Part shown: positions 1-7,221 of the stretch, piece after piece
How positions within the stretch are numbered: position 1 is the first letter of the stretch
Layout: every line of letters begins with the position of its first letter
The notes under the pieces: model-generated
Told to the model about the DNA's origin: nothing
The model's database searches: none
What the model saw: the letters and a program-made list of their open reading frames with translations, nothing else
Source of the DNA: JBKHYG01 sp046565595
Lineage (GTDB): Bacteria > Actinomycetota > AC-67
DNA length: 36,073 nucleotides
NCBI GenBank assembly: GCA_046565595.1
Contig: JBKHYG010000048.1
Location: 1-36,073 of the forward strand
Direction of reading: 5' to 3'
Made by a program: the position numbers and the translations under genes

Positions 1-686
1 CCAAGGGCAAGATGACCGAGGAGCAACTCGCCGAGATCGCCGCGCGGGTATCGGGAACCGTCGACCTCGAGGGCTTCGCCTCTTGCGATCTGGTGATCGA
101 AGCGGTAGCCGAGGAACTCGACATCAAGTTGCCGCTGTTCGAAGAGCTCGACCGGGTCACGCCCGACCACTGCATCCTCGCGACGACGACCTCGTCGCTG
201 CCGATCATCGATCTGGCGCGCGCGACCGGTAGGCCCGAGAAGGTCATCGGCATGCACTTCTTCAATCCGGCACCGGTCATGAGGCTGGTCGAGGTCGTTC
301 GGACGGTGCGCACCGACGACGAGACCTTCGACGCGATCATGTCGCTGACCGACAGGATCGGCAAGCATGCGGTCGTCTGCGGCGACCGTGCAGGCTTCAT
401 CGTCAATGCGCTGCTGTTCCCCTACATCAACGATGCTGCCCGGATGCTCGAGAGTGGCTATGCGAGCGCTGAGGATATCGATGCCGCGATGAAACTCGGA
501 TGCGGACACCCGATGGGCCCGTTCGCCTTGGCCGACATCGTCGGCCTCGATGTGACCAGCCAGATCCTCCAGACCCTCTATCAAGAGTTCCGCGAGAAGG
601 CGTACGCGCCCGTCCCAAGCCTCGAACACCTCGCTCAGGCTGGCTTCCTCGGCAGGAAGACCGGACGCGGCTTCTACAGCTACTAG
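1..686 (+). CDS. 3-hydroxybutyryl-CoA (3-hydroxyacyl-CoA) dehydrogenase, 5' end outside window
   Basis: NAD(P)-dependent oxidation of (3S)-3-hydroxyacyl-CoA to 3-oxoacyl-CoA (or the reverse), a soluble enzyme of fatty-acid and acetoacetyl-CoA metabolism. The reading frame is open from the first base, and the codons before the first ATG (position 12) still fit the family, so the gene is truncated by the window; the missing part should hold the N-terminal Rossmann GxGxxG. Visible are the end of the NAD domain (DLVIEAVAEE, ATTTSSLPI), the catalytic-His block GMHFFNPAPVMRLVEV, the linker RAGFIVNALL, and the C-terminal helical domain with GHPMGPFALADIVGLD and the usual GRKTGRGFYSY ending. It is followed after 9 nt by an SDR gene whose Shine-Dalgarno overlaps this stop codon, so the two are co-transcribed. 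Family assignment is firm; the chain-length preference cannot be read from sequence. Confidence 0.93.
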   Translation, partial: KGKMTEEQLAEIAARVSGTVDLEGFASCDLVIEAVAEELDIKLPLFEELDRVTPDHCILATTTSSLPIIDLARATGRPEKVIGMHFFNPAPVMRLVEVVRTVRTDDETFDAIMSLTDRIGKHAVVCGDRAGFIVNALLFPYINDAARMLESGYASAEDIDAAMKLGCGHPMGPFALADIVGLDVTSQILQTLYQEFREKAYAPVPSLEHLAQAGFLGRKTGRGFYSY

Positions 687-695
687 GAGGCGATG

Positions 696-1451
696 ATGTT
701 CTCACTCGACGGCAAGAAGGCGCTCGTAACCGGAGCATCCAGGGGCATCGGGCGCGCGATCGCGGAAGCCTTGGCCGATGCCGGGGCTGATGTGGCGCTG
801 CTGTCTCGCAGTAAAGAAACCCTCGATGAGGTCGCCCAAGGGATCGCTGCCAAAGGGCGTAGCGCTCCAGTCGTCACATGCGATGTCCTAGACGAAGATC
901 AGGTCGAGTCTGCCTTCGGGCAGGCCCTCTCAGAGCTCGGCGGGCTCGACATCCTGGTGAACAACGCCGGCGGGAACAGGTTCCTAGCGATGGTTCCCGA
1001 CATGCGTCCGGATGGATGGGACAAGTTGATCACCTGGAACCTGAGGAGCGTCTTCCTGTTCTCGCGGCTCGCCGGCCAACACATGCGCAACGACGGCGGC
1101 GGTTCCATCATCAACCTGTCGAGCGTCGCCGGAGTCTCGGCTGCGCCCGGGCTTGCTGCGTACTCGGCGGCAAAGCATGGCGTCATCGGGCTCACGAAGT
1201 CGATGGCGGTCGAACTTGCTCACGCGAACATCCGCGTCAACGCGATCGCCCCAGGTTGGATCCGTACCGACCTGAACGAGAACTTCCGTGCCGACGAGCA
1301 AGCCGCTGAAGCCTTCGTGGATCGCGTGCCCATGGCTCGCTGGGGCGAAGCTCACGAGATCGCAGGAGCAGCGGTGTTCCTCGCATCAGATGCGGCCTCC
1401 TACATGACCGGCTCCACCTTGCTGATCGACGGTGGGCTGACCGCGACCTGA
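696..1451 (+). CDS. SDR family NAD(P)-dependent oxidoreductase
   Basis: Classical short-chain dehydrogenase/reductase of about 250 residues, cytosolic. The N-terminal cofactor motif TGASRGIG, the NNAGGN motif, the catalytic Ser in INLSSVAG and the YSAAK Tyr/Lys pair are all present, and the C-terminus ends in the common TGSTLLIDGG. Two adjacent ATG codons exist (693 and 696); the AGGAGG at 685-690 sits 2 nt from the first and 5 nt from the second, so 696 is preferred. It lies directly behind a 3-hydroxyacyl-CoA dehydrogenase gene and its stop overlaps the next start (TGATG). A FabG-like or glucose/alcohol dehydrogenase-like role on a CoA or acyl substrate is possible from context, but SDR substrate cannot be inferred safely. 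Confidence 0.93.
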   Translation: MFSLDGKKALVTGASRGIGRAIAEALADAGADVALLSRSKETLDEVAQGIAAKGRSAPVVTCDVLDEDQVESAFGQALSELGGLDILVNNAGGNRFLAMVPDMRPDGWDKLITWNLRSVFLFSRLAGQHMRNDGGGSIINLSSVAGVSAAPGLAAYSAAKHGVIGLTKSMAVELAHANIRVNAIAPGWIRTDLNENFRADEQAAEAFVDRVPMARWGEAHEIAGAAVFLASDAASYMTGSTLLIDGGLTAT

Positions 1452-1717
1452 TGCCTCGCAGGAACCGCCGCGACCGCGACCCCGACCTCGAGGAAGCGGA
1501 GATCCGACCCAAGGGCCTGTTGCAGGCTCCCCCAGGATTCCAGGCGCGCGAGAGCCACAGCAGCGAGAAGTCGTACCGCTGCCCGTACTGTCAGAAGGAC
1601 ATCCCCAGAGGTCAGGCCAATGTGGTCGCCTGGCGATCCGGGGAGGAGTGGGGGCGCAGACACTTCCACACCGCCTGCTGGAGGCATGCCGCCCGGAGCG
1701 GGCGGATACCGTTGTGA
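1451..1717 (+). CDS. small zinc-finger protein (88 aa), function unknown
   Basis: Starts at the ATG that overlaps the SDR stop codon by one base, so translation is probably coupled. The first 40 residues are charged and Arg/Glu-rich (MPRRNRRDRD...). The second half holds a zinc-binding module: Cys44 and Cys47 in YRCPYC, then His71, His73 and Cys76 in HFHTACW. From memory, short actinobacterial proteins with this layout are often annotated only as 'ATP/GTP-binding protein' or hypothetical; I see no P-loop here, so that name would not be justified. It may bind nucleic acid or a partner protein; nothing in the sequence decides. Confidence 0.75.
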   Translation: MPRRNRRDRDPDLEEAEIRPKGLLQAPPGFQARESHSSEKSYRCPYCQKDIPRGQANVVAWRSGEEWGRRHFHTACWRHAARSGRIPL

Positions 1718-1777
1718 TGAACCGCTGACGCATCCCTGCTACCGTCGCGGCTTCCAACCCGTTAGGAGACCTGCCAC

Positions 1778-2257
1778 ATGAAGCGCATCGCAACCCTGCT
1801 AGCCCTGATCTTCGTGCTTGGCGCCTGCAACTCTTCGAGCAGTGTGGGCGACAGTTCCGATCCGAAACCTGATGGCAACGGCGACACCAAGGCGTCGACC
1901 CAGGCCTATTGTCGTCTCGCGGTAGAGGCGGAAGAGTTCGAGAGCGAGTTCGACAACTTCGATCCCAGCGATGTGAACGCGATGCGCGACCTGTTCAACC
2001 GTATCAAGGAGACCTTCGCCGAGATCGCACCCACGGTTCCCGCCGAGATCAAGGCAGATTTCGAGATCGGACAACGCATCTTCCTCGAGTTCATCGCCGA
2101 GTTCGAGAAGGTCGACTACGACATCACCAAGTTCGGACCCGAGGCTCAGGCCAAGCTCCAGACGCTGTTCGACAGCCAGGAGTTCAACGAGGCCAGCGAA
2201 CGGATCGACAAGTTCAACGAGGCCGAGTGCGGCATCAAGATCGACGCCACCTCGTAA
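1778..2257 (+). CDS. putative lipoprotein, unknown function
   Basis: 159-residue precursor with a lipoprotein signal: basic n-region MKR, hydrophobic IATLLALIFVLG and a lipobox LGAC, giving a lipidated Cys17. A Ser/Gly/Asp-rich linker follows (SSSSVGDSSD), typical of membrane-tethered actinobacterial proteins. The mature part is acidic and predicted helical (many Glu/Phe/Asp), with two further Cys (in AYCRLA and AECGIK) that could form a disulfide. Start is set by AGGAG at 1763-1767. No family recognised. It is the last gene before a strong hairpin. Confidence 0.8.
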   Translation: MKRIATLLALIFVLGACNSSSSVGDSSDPKPDGNGDTKASTQAYCRLAVEAEEFESEFDNFDPSDVNAMRDLFNRIKETFAEIAPTVPAEIKADFEIGQRIFLEFIAEFEKVDYDITKFGPEAQAKLQTLFDSQEFNEASERIDKFNEAECGIKIDATS

Positions 2258-2274
2258 ACGCACAACGATCAACG

Positions 2275-2304
2275 CAGAGGGCCGCCCGATCGGGCGGCCC
2301 TCTG
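2275..2304. terminator. bidirectional hairpin between convergent genes
   Basis: A perfect 30-bp palindrome: 15 bp arms (CAGAGGGCCGCCCGA and its complement) with no loop bases beyond the centre. It lies 17 nt after the lipoprotein stop and 15 nt after the DUF1416 stop on the other strand, so it can serve both. There is no T-run, which is common for actinobacterial hairpin terminators. Confidence 0.85.
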
Positions 2305-2319
2305 TCGTGATCGTATCCG

Positions 2320-2556
2320 TCAGACGCTGATCGTCAGTTCCTTGTCGCCGTCAGCCGAAACCTTCTCGCTCTTGGTATCGACTCCGGCCGCGCGCACCTC
2401 GAGCGTCCAGGTCCCGTCAGCTACATGGAACAGGAAGGCGCCGTCGGAGCCGGTGTACTCCTCGGCTACGAATTCCCCGGAAGGCCCCACGCAGCGTACA
2501 TAGGCACGCTCCAGCGGTGCGCCATCCTTCTGCACGGTTCCACTGATCTTGGCCAT
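2320..2556 (-). CDS. DUF1416-type protein (carboxypeptidase-regulatory-like fold)
   Basis: 78 residues, no signal peptide or membrane segment. The pattern GTVQKDGAPLERAYVR, GSDGAFLFHVADGTWTLEVR is a single Ig-like/transthyretin-like beta-sandwich as in the DUF1416 family of Actinobacteria, which is known to sit near sulfur-transfer genes (thiosulfate sulfurtransferase). The ATG at 2556 is chosen over one 48 nt upstream because AGGAG lies 5 nt before it. It starts 2 nt after the stop of the 47-aa zinc-ribbon gene, so it is the last gene of the cysH-sulfite reductase operon. The context supports a role in sulfur metabolism, but the molecular function is unknown. Confidence 0.82.
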   Translation of the reverse strand: MAKISGTVQKDGAPLERAYVRCVGPSGEFVAEEYTGSDGAFLFHVADGTWTLEVRAAGVDTKSEKVSADGDKELTISV

Positions 2557-2558
2557 CT

Positions 2559-2702
2559 CTACTCCTCTCGAGGTTTGCCGAGCCTCAGGAAGACCAGCTT
2601 CCATTGCCTCTGGCAGGTCTTACAGAACCAGGTTGCTTCTTCTTGCGTAGGAACGATGTCTGACTCGCCGCAGTAGGGACAGTGGAACGGGGTCGCTCGC
2701 AT
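2559..2702 (-). CDS. 47-aa zinc-ribbon protein in sulfate reduction operon
   Basis: A short frame translated from ATG 2702 to TAG 2559. It encodes two CxxC knuckles: Cys8/Cys11 in FHCPYCGESD and Cys27/Cys30 in WFCKTCQRQW, separated by 15 residues, followed by a basic tail. This is a classic one-zinc rubredoxin-like/zinc-ribbon layout. It starts 3 nt after the sulfite reductase stop and ends 2 nt before the DUF1416 start, with GAGG-like Shine-Dalgarno sequence overlapping the sulfite reductase stop, so it is almost certainly translated with the operon. A ribosome-side or redox-partner role are both possible; a metal centre that passes electrons to sulfite reductase is only a guess. Confidence 0.75.
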   Translation of the reverse strand: MRATPFHCPYCGESDIVPTQEEATWFCKTCQRQWKLVFLRLGKPREE

Positions 2703-2705
2703 CCC

Positions 2706-4448
2706 TCACCTCGCTCGCGTCATGCCCGAAGGCGGCTCGGCGAATCGAGCGAATCGCTCGTCGTCCATCGCGTTGACGAAATCGCTGAAGGTCTCGGCGT
2801 CACCGCCGCCGTGGATGTAGCGCTCGAGCAGGACGCTGGTGTAGTCGGTCAGATCCTCTCCGAAGACGCGCAGCCCGCGAACCCGACGACCGAACGCCAA
2901 CTGATCCCCCAGGCCTCCACCCAAGGTGACCAGGAACGCGTCGGAGCTCGTCCCATCCGGCCTCTCAGCGACACAGCCCATGAAGCCGATGTCGGCGACC
3001 TGGAAGCGCGCGCACGAGTTCGGACAGCCGTTGATGTGGATGCGGATGTCCTCGGTGAAGTCTGGGAACCGCTCGGTCAGCTCGGCGTAGACCTGCTGTG
3101 CGCGCGACTTCGTCTCCGAGAGCGCGAGCTTGCAGAACTCGATACCGGTACACGCCATGGTGGAGCGTCGGAACGGCGAGCCGTTCACCTCTAGCCCCAT
3201 GTCCTCCAGGGCTTGGACGAGGGCGTCCGGCTCGGCGACATCGACGATGACGGCTTTCTGCTGGGTGGTCAGACGGACCGATCCAGACCCATGCTCGTCG
3301 GATAGATCGGCGACCTGTCGCAGCTGGTGGCCGTTCAGCCGCCCGGCTCGCGCACTGAACCCGACGGTCTTACGCCCATCCTTCTGGTCGAAGACGCCGA
3401 CATGGTCGCGTGTCGCGGTGGCGCTAGGAGCGGGAGCTGGCCCGTCAGGCAACTCGTAGCCCAGGAACTCATCCTGCAGCACCTGCCTCATCTTGGCTGG
3501 GCCCCAATCGGCCATCAGGAACTTGAGCCTCGCACGGTTCCGGACACGCCGGTAGCCGTAGTCCCGATACAACGCGGTGACCGCTCCCCACACCTCGGCG
3601 ACCTTGTCTGGCGTCACGAACGCCCCGATGCGCTGAGCGATGTGTGGATTGCTGCTCAATCCGCCGCCGATCCAGACATCGAATCCGACCTCACCGTCCT
3701 TGTCGACCGCCACGAAACTCAGGCAGTTGACCTCGTGTTGAGCGCACTGGTGCGCGCAGCCGGTCACGGTGGTCTTGTACTTGCGAGGCAGGTTGGTGAA
3801 CTGCGGATCGACGGCCACGGTTGCCGCGATGTCCTGGATGATCTCGCTGGTGTCGATCAACTCGTCTGCCGCCACGCCCGCGATCGGGCATCCGAGGATG
3901 TTGCGGGGCACATCGCCACAAGCCTCGGTGGTAGATAGTCCGACGGCTTCGAGCTTCTCCCAGATGATCGGGACATCCTCGATCCGGATCCAATGCAGCT
4001 GGATGTTCTGACGATCTGTGATGTCGGCGATGTCTCTCCCGTAGCGTTCCGAGATCTCGGCTACGACTCGGGTCTGTTCGCTGGTCAGCAGACCGCCGGG
4101 GATCCGGATGCGCATCATGAAGAACTCATCCTCGAGTTCTTCAGGCTCGGCAGAAGCGGTCACGCCTCCCGGCAGTCCTTGCTTCCGTTGCGTGTAGAGG
4201 CCCCACCACTTGAAGCGACCGCGGAGGTCACCCTTGTCGATCGATCGGAACCCCTTCTTGGAGTAGATGTTCTCGATGCGCACACGACAGTTCATGCCGT
4301 CGTCGTCGCGCTTCATCCGTTCCGTCTGGTTCAACGGCTCCATGTAACCGTGCGCCCACTGGCCCTTGCCGCGCTTGTCTTCGCGCTTCTTCGCGGAAGG
4401 TTCGGAACGCTGTGCGCGGCCTTCGCGTGCTAGATCACGGGTGCTCAT
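2706..4448 (-). CDS. sirA: ferredoxin-dependent sulfite reductase (nitrite/sulfite reductase family)
   Basis: Six-electron reduction of sulfite to sulfide in cysteine biosynthesis, using sirohaem and a [4Fe-4S] cluster. 580 residues with two nitrite/sulfite reductase ferredoxin-like half domains. The cluster/sirohaem ligands are Cys433 and Cys439 (CTGIEFC) and Cys475 and Cys479 (GCPNSC). The basic N-terminus and RFKWWGLYTQRKQG block match the actinobacterial SirA/NirA-like class. The open frame extends 74 codons further upstream, but the ATG at 4448 overlaps the cysH stop (ATGA) and has GAGGG 7 nt before it, so it is the start. Sulfite rather than nitrite is inferred from coupling to cysH. 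The symbol is by similarity. Confidence 0.92.
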   Translation of the reverse strand: MSTRDLAREGRAQRSEPSAKKREDKRGKGQWAHGYMEPLNQTERMKRDDDGMNCRVRIENIYSKKGFRSIDKGDLRGRFKWWGLYTQRKQGLPGGVTASAEPEELEDEFFMMRIRIPGGLLTSEQTRVVAEISERYGRDIADITDRQNIQLHWIRIEDVPIIWEKLEAVGLSTTEACGDVPRNILGCPIAGVAADELIDTSEIIQDIAATVAVDPQFTNLPRKYKTTVTGCAHQCAQHEVNCLSFVAVDKDGEVGFDVWIGGGLSSNPHIAQRIGAFVTPDKVAEVWGAVTALYRDYGYRRVRNRARLKFLMADWGPAKMRQVLQDEFLGYELPDGPAPAPSATATRDHVGVFDQKDGRKTVGFSARAGRLNGHQLRQVADLSDEHGSGSVRLTTQQKAVIVDVAEPDALVQALEDMGLEVNGSPFRRSTMACTGIEFCKLALSETKSRAQQVYAELTERFPDFTEDIRIHINGCPNSCARFQVADIGFMGCVAERPDGTSSDAFLVTLGGGLGDQLAFGRRVRGLRVFGEDLTDYTSVLLERYIHGGGDAETFSDFVNAMDDERFARFAEPPSGMTRAR

Positions 4449-5212
4449 CTGTTCGCCCTCAACCATCGAAGTTCTTCCTCGAGCCGATCCGAACGCGACT
4501 CGCGATGCAAGCCACATTCCTTGCCTTCCTCGGGCTCCCACCACCAACGCCCCGACCGTTCGGGCTGGCCCGGCTGGACCGGACGCGTGCACGGCGCGCA
4601 CCCGATCGATCGGTACCCCTGATCGTAGAGGGCATGATGCGGAACGCGGTTGGCTCGTATGTAGTCCCACACCTGCTCGACGCTCCAGTCAGCCAACGGA
4701 GAGACCTTGATCTTGCCGGGGCGCTGGGGGTCCTCCTGAACCTTCGGGGTGTCTTCGCGGGTGACGCCCTGTGAGCGCCGCAAACCGGTGAAGTAGGCGT
4801 CCACATGGTCCACCGCTCTCTGGAACGGGAACACCTTGCGGACCTGGCAGCACAGTTGCCGCAACGCGGGGTCGTGCCGGAACAGGTTCAAGCCATGGCG
4901 TTCGACCATCGTCTCGACATCGCGAGGATCGGGGAAGATGACCTCCACGACGATGCCATACCGGCTGCGGACCTCGTCCATGAGGTCGTAGGTCTCTTGC
5001 GGCAGGCGGCCGGTATCGACGGTGAACACCCGCACATCTCGATGGACGCGCCATGCGAGGTCGATCAGCACCATGCCCTCTGCCTGGAAGGCGGTGATGA
5101 TGCCGAGGCTCGGGTGGTAGTGGTCGTAGGCCCACGCGATCACTTCCTCGGCGGAAGCATCGGCCAGGTGTGCGTATGGATCCTGCAGGTCGTCGGCTGT
5201 CTGAGCGCTCAT
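4445..5212 (-). CDS. cysH: assimilatory adenylyl-sulfate (APS/PAPS) reductase
   Basis: Thioredoxin-dependent reduction of adenylyl sulfate to sulfite, the step before sulfite reductase. 255 residues. The ATP-pyrophosphatase-like core holds the substrate region (TAFQAEGMVLIDL, TVDTGRLPQETY, TGLRRSQGVTRED). The two Cys pairs Cys121-Cys122 (LCCQVRK) and Cys205/Cys208 (GCAPC) are the [4Fe-4S] ligands that mark APS-type rather than PAPS-type enzymes, and the catalytic Cys233 sits in KECGLH near the C-terminus. It is first in the operon with a 4-nt overlap into sulfite reductase. The Shine-Dalgarno is weak. An inverted repeat lies just upstream at 5229-5256. Confidence 0.93.
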   Translation of the reverse strand: MSAQTADDLQDPYAHLADASAEEVIAWAYDHYHPSLGIITAFQAEGMVLIDLAWRVHRDVRVFTVDTGRLPQETYDLMDEVRSRYGIVVEVIFPDPRDVETMVERHGLNLFRHDPALRQLCCQVRKVFPFQRAVDHVDAYFTGLRRSQGVTREDTPKVQEDPQRPGKIKVSPLADWSVEQVWDYIRANRVPHHALYDQGYRSIGCAPCTRPVQPGQPERSGRWWWEPEEGKECGLHRESRSDRLEEELRWLRANR

Positions 5213-5228
5213 GAGGAACTCACTCGTA

Positions 5229-5267
5229 GGTTTCCACTATTGAAACAGTAGAAACCGTGCGCGTCAA
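5229..5267 (-). promoter_or_regulatory. cysH operon promoter with overlapping inverted repeat
   Basis: Reading the minus strand, TTGACG (5267-5262), a 17-bp spacer and TTCAAT (5244-5239) form a reasonable -35/-10 pair. Overlapping the spacer and -10 is an imperfect inverted repeat at 5229-5256, GGTTTCCACTA ... CAGTAGAAACC, matching at 9 of 11 positions. The position suggests a repressor operator for sulfur-responsive control; the regulator is not in the window. Confidence 0.5.
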
Positions 5268-5326
5268 GCGGCTGCTGTCGTGGCGAAGCGGGCGGATCCT
5301 GCCCTCTAAAGCGGCAAAAGACCAGG

Positions 5327-5527
5327 TCAGGATGTACGGATGCTTGCTAGGCCGCCCGCTGCGCCGTGCGCGGCAAGACGACCCGAAAGGGTCCAGGCGT
5401 CGCCCGATCGGCGCTGACCCGCTTCCGAAGCTCTGCTTTCGGCGGCCAACCTGGCGAAGGCCTTCTCTATGGCTCGGGCTTCGTCGGCGGTCGGAACGCC
5501 GCGGACGATCCTGAACTCGATATCCAT
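5327..5527 (-). CDS. accE: acyl-CoA carboxylase epsilon subunit
   Basis: 66 residues. Small accessory subunit found with actinobacterial acyl-CoA carboxylases, which binds and stimulates the beta (carboxyltransferase) subunit. Typical features are the FRIVRGVPTADEARAIEKAF opening (VRGxPTxxE pattern) and a Trp near the C-terminus (DAWTLSGR). The ATG at 5527 is chosen because AGGAG lies 7 nt upstream; the frame stays open further upstream but into the neighbouring gene. It follows the beta subunit after 52 nt on the same strand. Identification rests on pattern plus position, since the family is short and variable. Confidence 0.85.
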   Translation of the reverse strand: MDIEFRIVRGVPTADEARAIEKAFARLAAESRASEAGQRRSGDAWTLSGRLAAHGAAGGLASIRTS

Positions 5528-5579
5528 CTGTTCTCTCCTGACCTTTGATCTGTCGTCTAGACGGCGATGGTGGCGTGGC

Positions 5580-7154
5580 TCAGAGGGGGATGTTGCCATG
5601 TTTGGAGGGCGGCAGCGTCTCGCGCTTGGTGCGCAGCAACTCGAGCGCGTCGCAGATGCGGGCGCGGGTGTCGCGAGGATCGATCACATCGTCGATGTAC
5701 CCGCGTTCGGCCGCGATCCATGGGTTCACGAACCGCTCCTGATAGTCAGCCACGAGTTCCTGGCGTTTGGCCGCTGGGTCGTCAGAGTTGGTCAACTCTT
5801 TGCGGTGGATGATGTTGACCGCGCCCTCTGCTCCCATGACCGCGAACTCCGCCGTCGGCCATGCCAGCGCCACATCGGCGCGGATGGACTTCGAGTTCAT
5901 GACGACATAGGCACCGCCGTATGCCTTGCGAGTGATGATCTGCATCCGGGGGACGGTCGCTTCGCTGAACGCGAACAGCAGTTTCGCCCCCCGACGGATG
6001 ATCCCGCCCCACTCTTGGTTGGTGCCCGGCAGGAAACCCGGGACATCTACGAACACCAGCAGTGGGATGTTGAACGCGTCACAGAACCTGACGAACCGAG
6101 CGCCCTTCTCGCTGCTGGTGGTGTCCAGCACGCCTGCCAGGACCTTGGGCTGGTTGCCGACGATGCCTACCGTGTGCCCATCCATGCGCGCGAAGCCGGT
6201 GACGATGTTCTTGGCGTAGTGCGGGAAGATCTCGAAGAACTCGCCGTCGTCCACGACATCCCGCAGCACATCCACCATGTCGTAGGGCTGATTCGAGGTG
6301 TCAGGGATGATCCCGGCCAGTTGATCGCATGCACGGTCCTTCGGGTCCGTGGTCGGGAAGACGGGCGGATCTTCGAGGTTGTTCAGAGGCAGGAAACTCA
6401 TCAGGTACCGCACGAGTTGCAAGGTGTGCTCTTCGTCGTCTCCGACCAGATGCGCGATGCCTGACTTGGTCGCGTGCGCCATCGCACCGCCCAGTTCCTC
6501 CAGCGTCACATCCTCTCCGGTGACGGTCTTGATCACCTCTGGACCTGTTATCGCCATGTGCGAGGTGCCCTTGACCATGAAGATGAAGTCGGTCATGGCG
6601 GGCGAGTAAACGGCGCCTCCGGCGCACGGGCCCATGATGACGCTGATCTGGGGCACGACGCCGCTCGAACGCACATTGCGATCGAAGATGCGTCCGTAGG
6701 AGTCCAGCGACACGACGCCCTCTTGGATGCGCGCACCCCCGGAGTCGTTCAGGCCGATCACTGGAGCTCCCACCTTCGCGGCCAGATCCATGACCTTGCA
6801 GATCTTCTCGCTCATCACCTCGCCGAGCGAGCCGCCCATCACCGCGAAATCCTGCGCGAATACGAAGACCTTGCGTCCTCCGATCGTCCCCCAGCCGGTC
6901 ACGACCGCGTCACCGTAGGGACGGTTGTTCTCGATCCCGAAACCGTGGGAACGGTGCCGCACGAGCCAGTCGGTCTCGTGGAAGGAACCTTCGTCGAGCA
7001 AGATCGCGAGCCGTTCGCGTGCGGTCAGCTTGCCGCGCTCGTGCTGTCGCTTGACGGCTTCTTCAGAGGCCGAGTGGAGGGCGGCGTCACGGTGCTCTAT
7101 CAGGCTCTTGATCTTGTCGGCGGTCGTGTTCCCCGTCGGGATCTCGTTGCTCAT
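5580..7154 (-). CDS. pccB: propionyl/acyl-CoA carboxylase beta (carboxyltransferase) subunit
   Basis: 524 residues, transferring CO2 from biotin to propionyl-CoA (or a longer acyl-CoA) to give methylmalonyl-CoA. N-terminal KLTARERLAILLDEGSF, the first crotonase-like domain with GGSLGEVM and NDSGGARIQEGV, the oxyanion block GPCAGGAVYSPAMTDF, and the second domain with GFLPGTNQEWGGIIRRGAK and the AWPTAEFAVMGAEGAVNI block are all present. An Asp in RADVALAWP is consistent with propionyl-CoA preference as known for actinobacterial PccB, but this is inference. The biotinylated alpha subunit is not in the window. Start at 7154 is chosen because a TAGACT -10 lies 8 nt upstream and no Shine-Dalgarno is present, so the mRNA is probably leaderless. 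Confidence 0.94.
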   Translation of the reverse strand: MSNEIPTGNTTADKIKSLIEHRDAALHSASEEAVKRQHERGKLTARERLAILLDEGSFHETDWLVRHRSHGFGIENNRPYGDAVVTGWGTIGGRKVFVFAQDFAVMGGSLGEVMSEKICKVMDLAAKVGAPVIGLNDSGGARIQEGVVSLDSYGRIFDRNVRSSGVVPQISVIMGPCAGGAVYSPAMTDFIFMVKGTSHMAITGPEVIKTVTGEDVTLEELGGAMAHATKSGIAHLVGDDEEHTLQLVRYLMSFLPLNNLEDPPVFPTTDPKDRACDQLAGIIPDTSNQPYDMVDVLRDVVDDGEFFEIFPHYAKNIVTGFARMDGHTVGIVGNQPKVLAGVLDTTSSEKGARFVRFCDAFNIPLLVFVDVPGFLPGTNQEWGGIIRRGAKLLFAFSEATVPRMQIITRKAYGGAYVVMNSKSIRADVALAWPTAEFAVMGAEGAVNIIHRKELTNSDDPAAKRQELVADYQERFVNPWIAAERGYIDDVIDPRDTRARICDALELLRTKRETLPPSKHGNIPL

Positions 7155-7162
7155 GCGGGGCG

Positions 7163-7168
7163 AGTCTA
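7163..7168 (-). promoter_or_regulatory. -10 element of carboxylase beta gene, leaderless
   Basis: TAGACT on the minus strand, 8 nt before the ATG at 7154. With no ribosome binding site in between, transcription should begin at or next to the A of the start codon. The same hexamer at nearly the same spacing precedes the epimerase gene (10164-10159). Confidence 0.55.
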
Positions 7169-7221
7169 GGCGGCGGCTCACAGGCAGGGAACGGAGCCTT
7201 CGAGGAAGAATCATCTAGATC

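Noticed and set aside
2275..2304. 30-bp palindrome as a transposon end or recombination site
   Set aside because: No partner repeat or recombinase; its place between two convergent stop codons is explained by termination.
4449..4670. N-terminal extension of sulfite reductase by 74 codons
   Set aside because: Lies inside cysH; the ATG at 4448 with ATGA overlap and a Shine-Dalgarno fits the family N-terminus.
7213..7220. ATCTAGAT palindrome next to the beta-propeller start as an operator
   Set aside because: Only 8 bp, no flanking symmetry, and no promoter element aligned with it.
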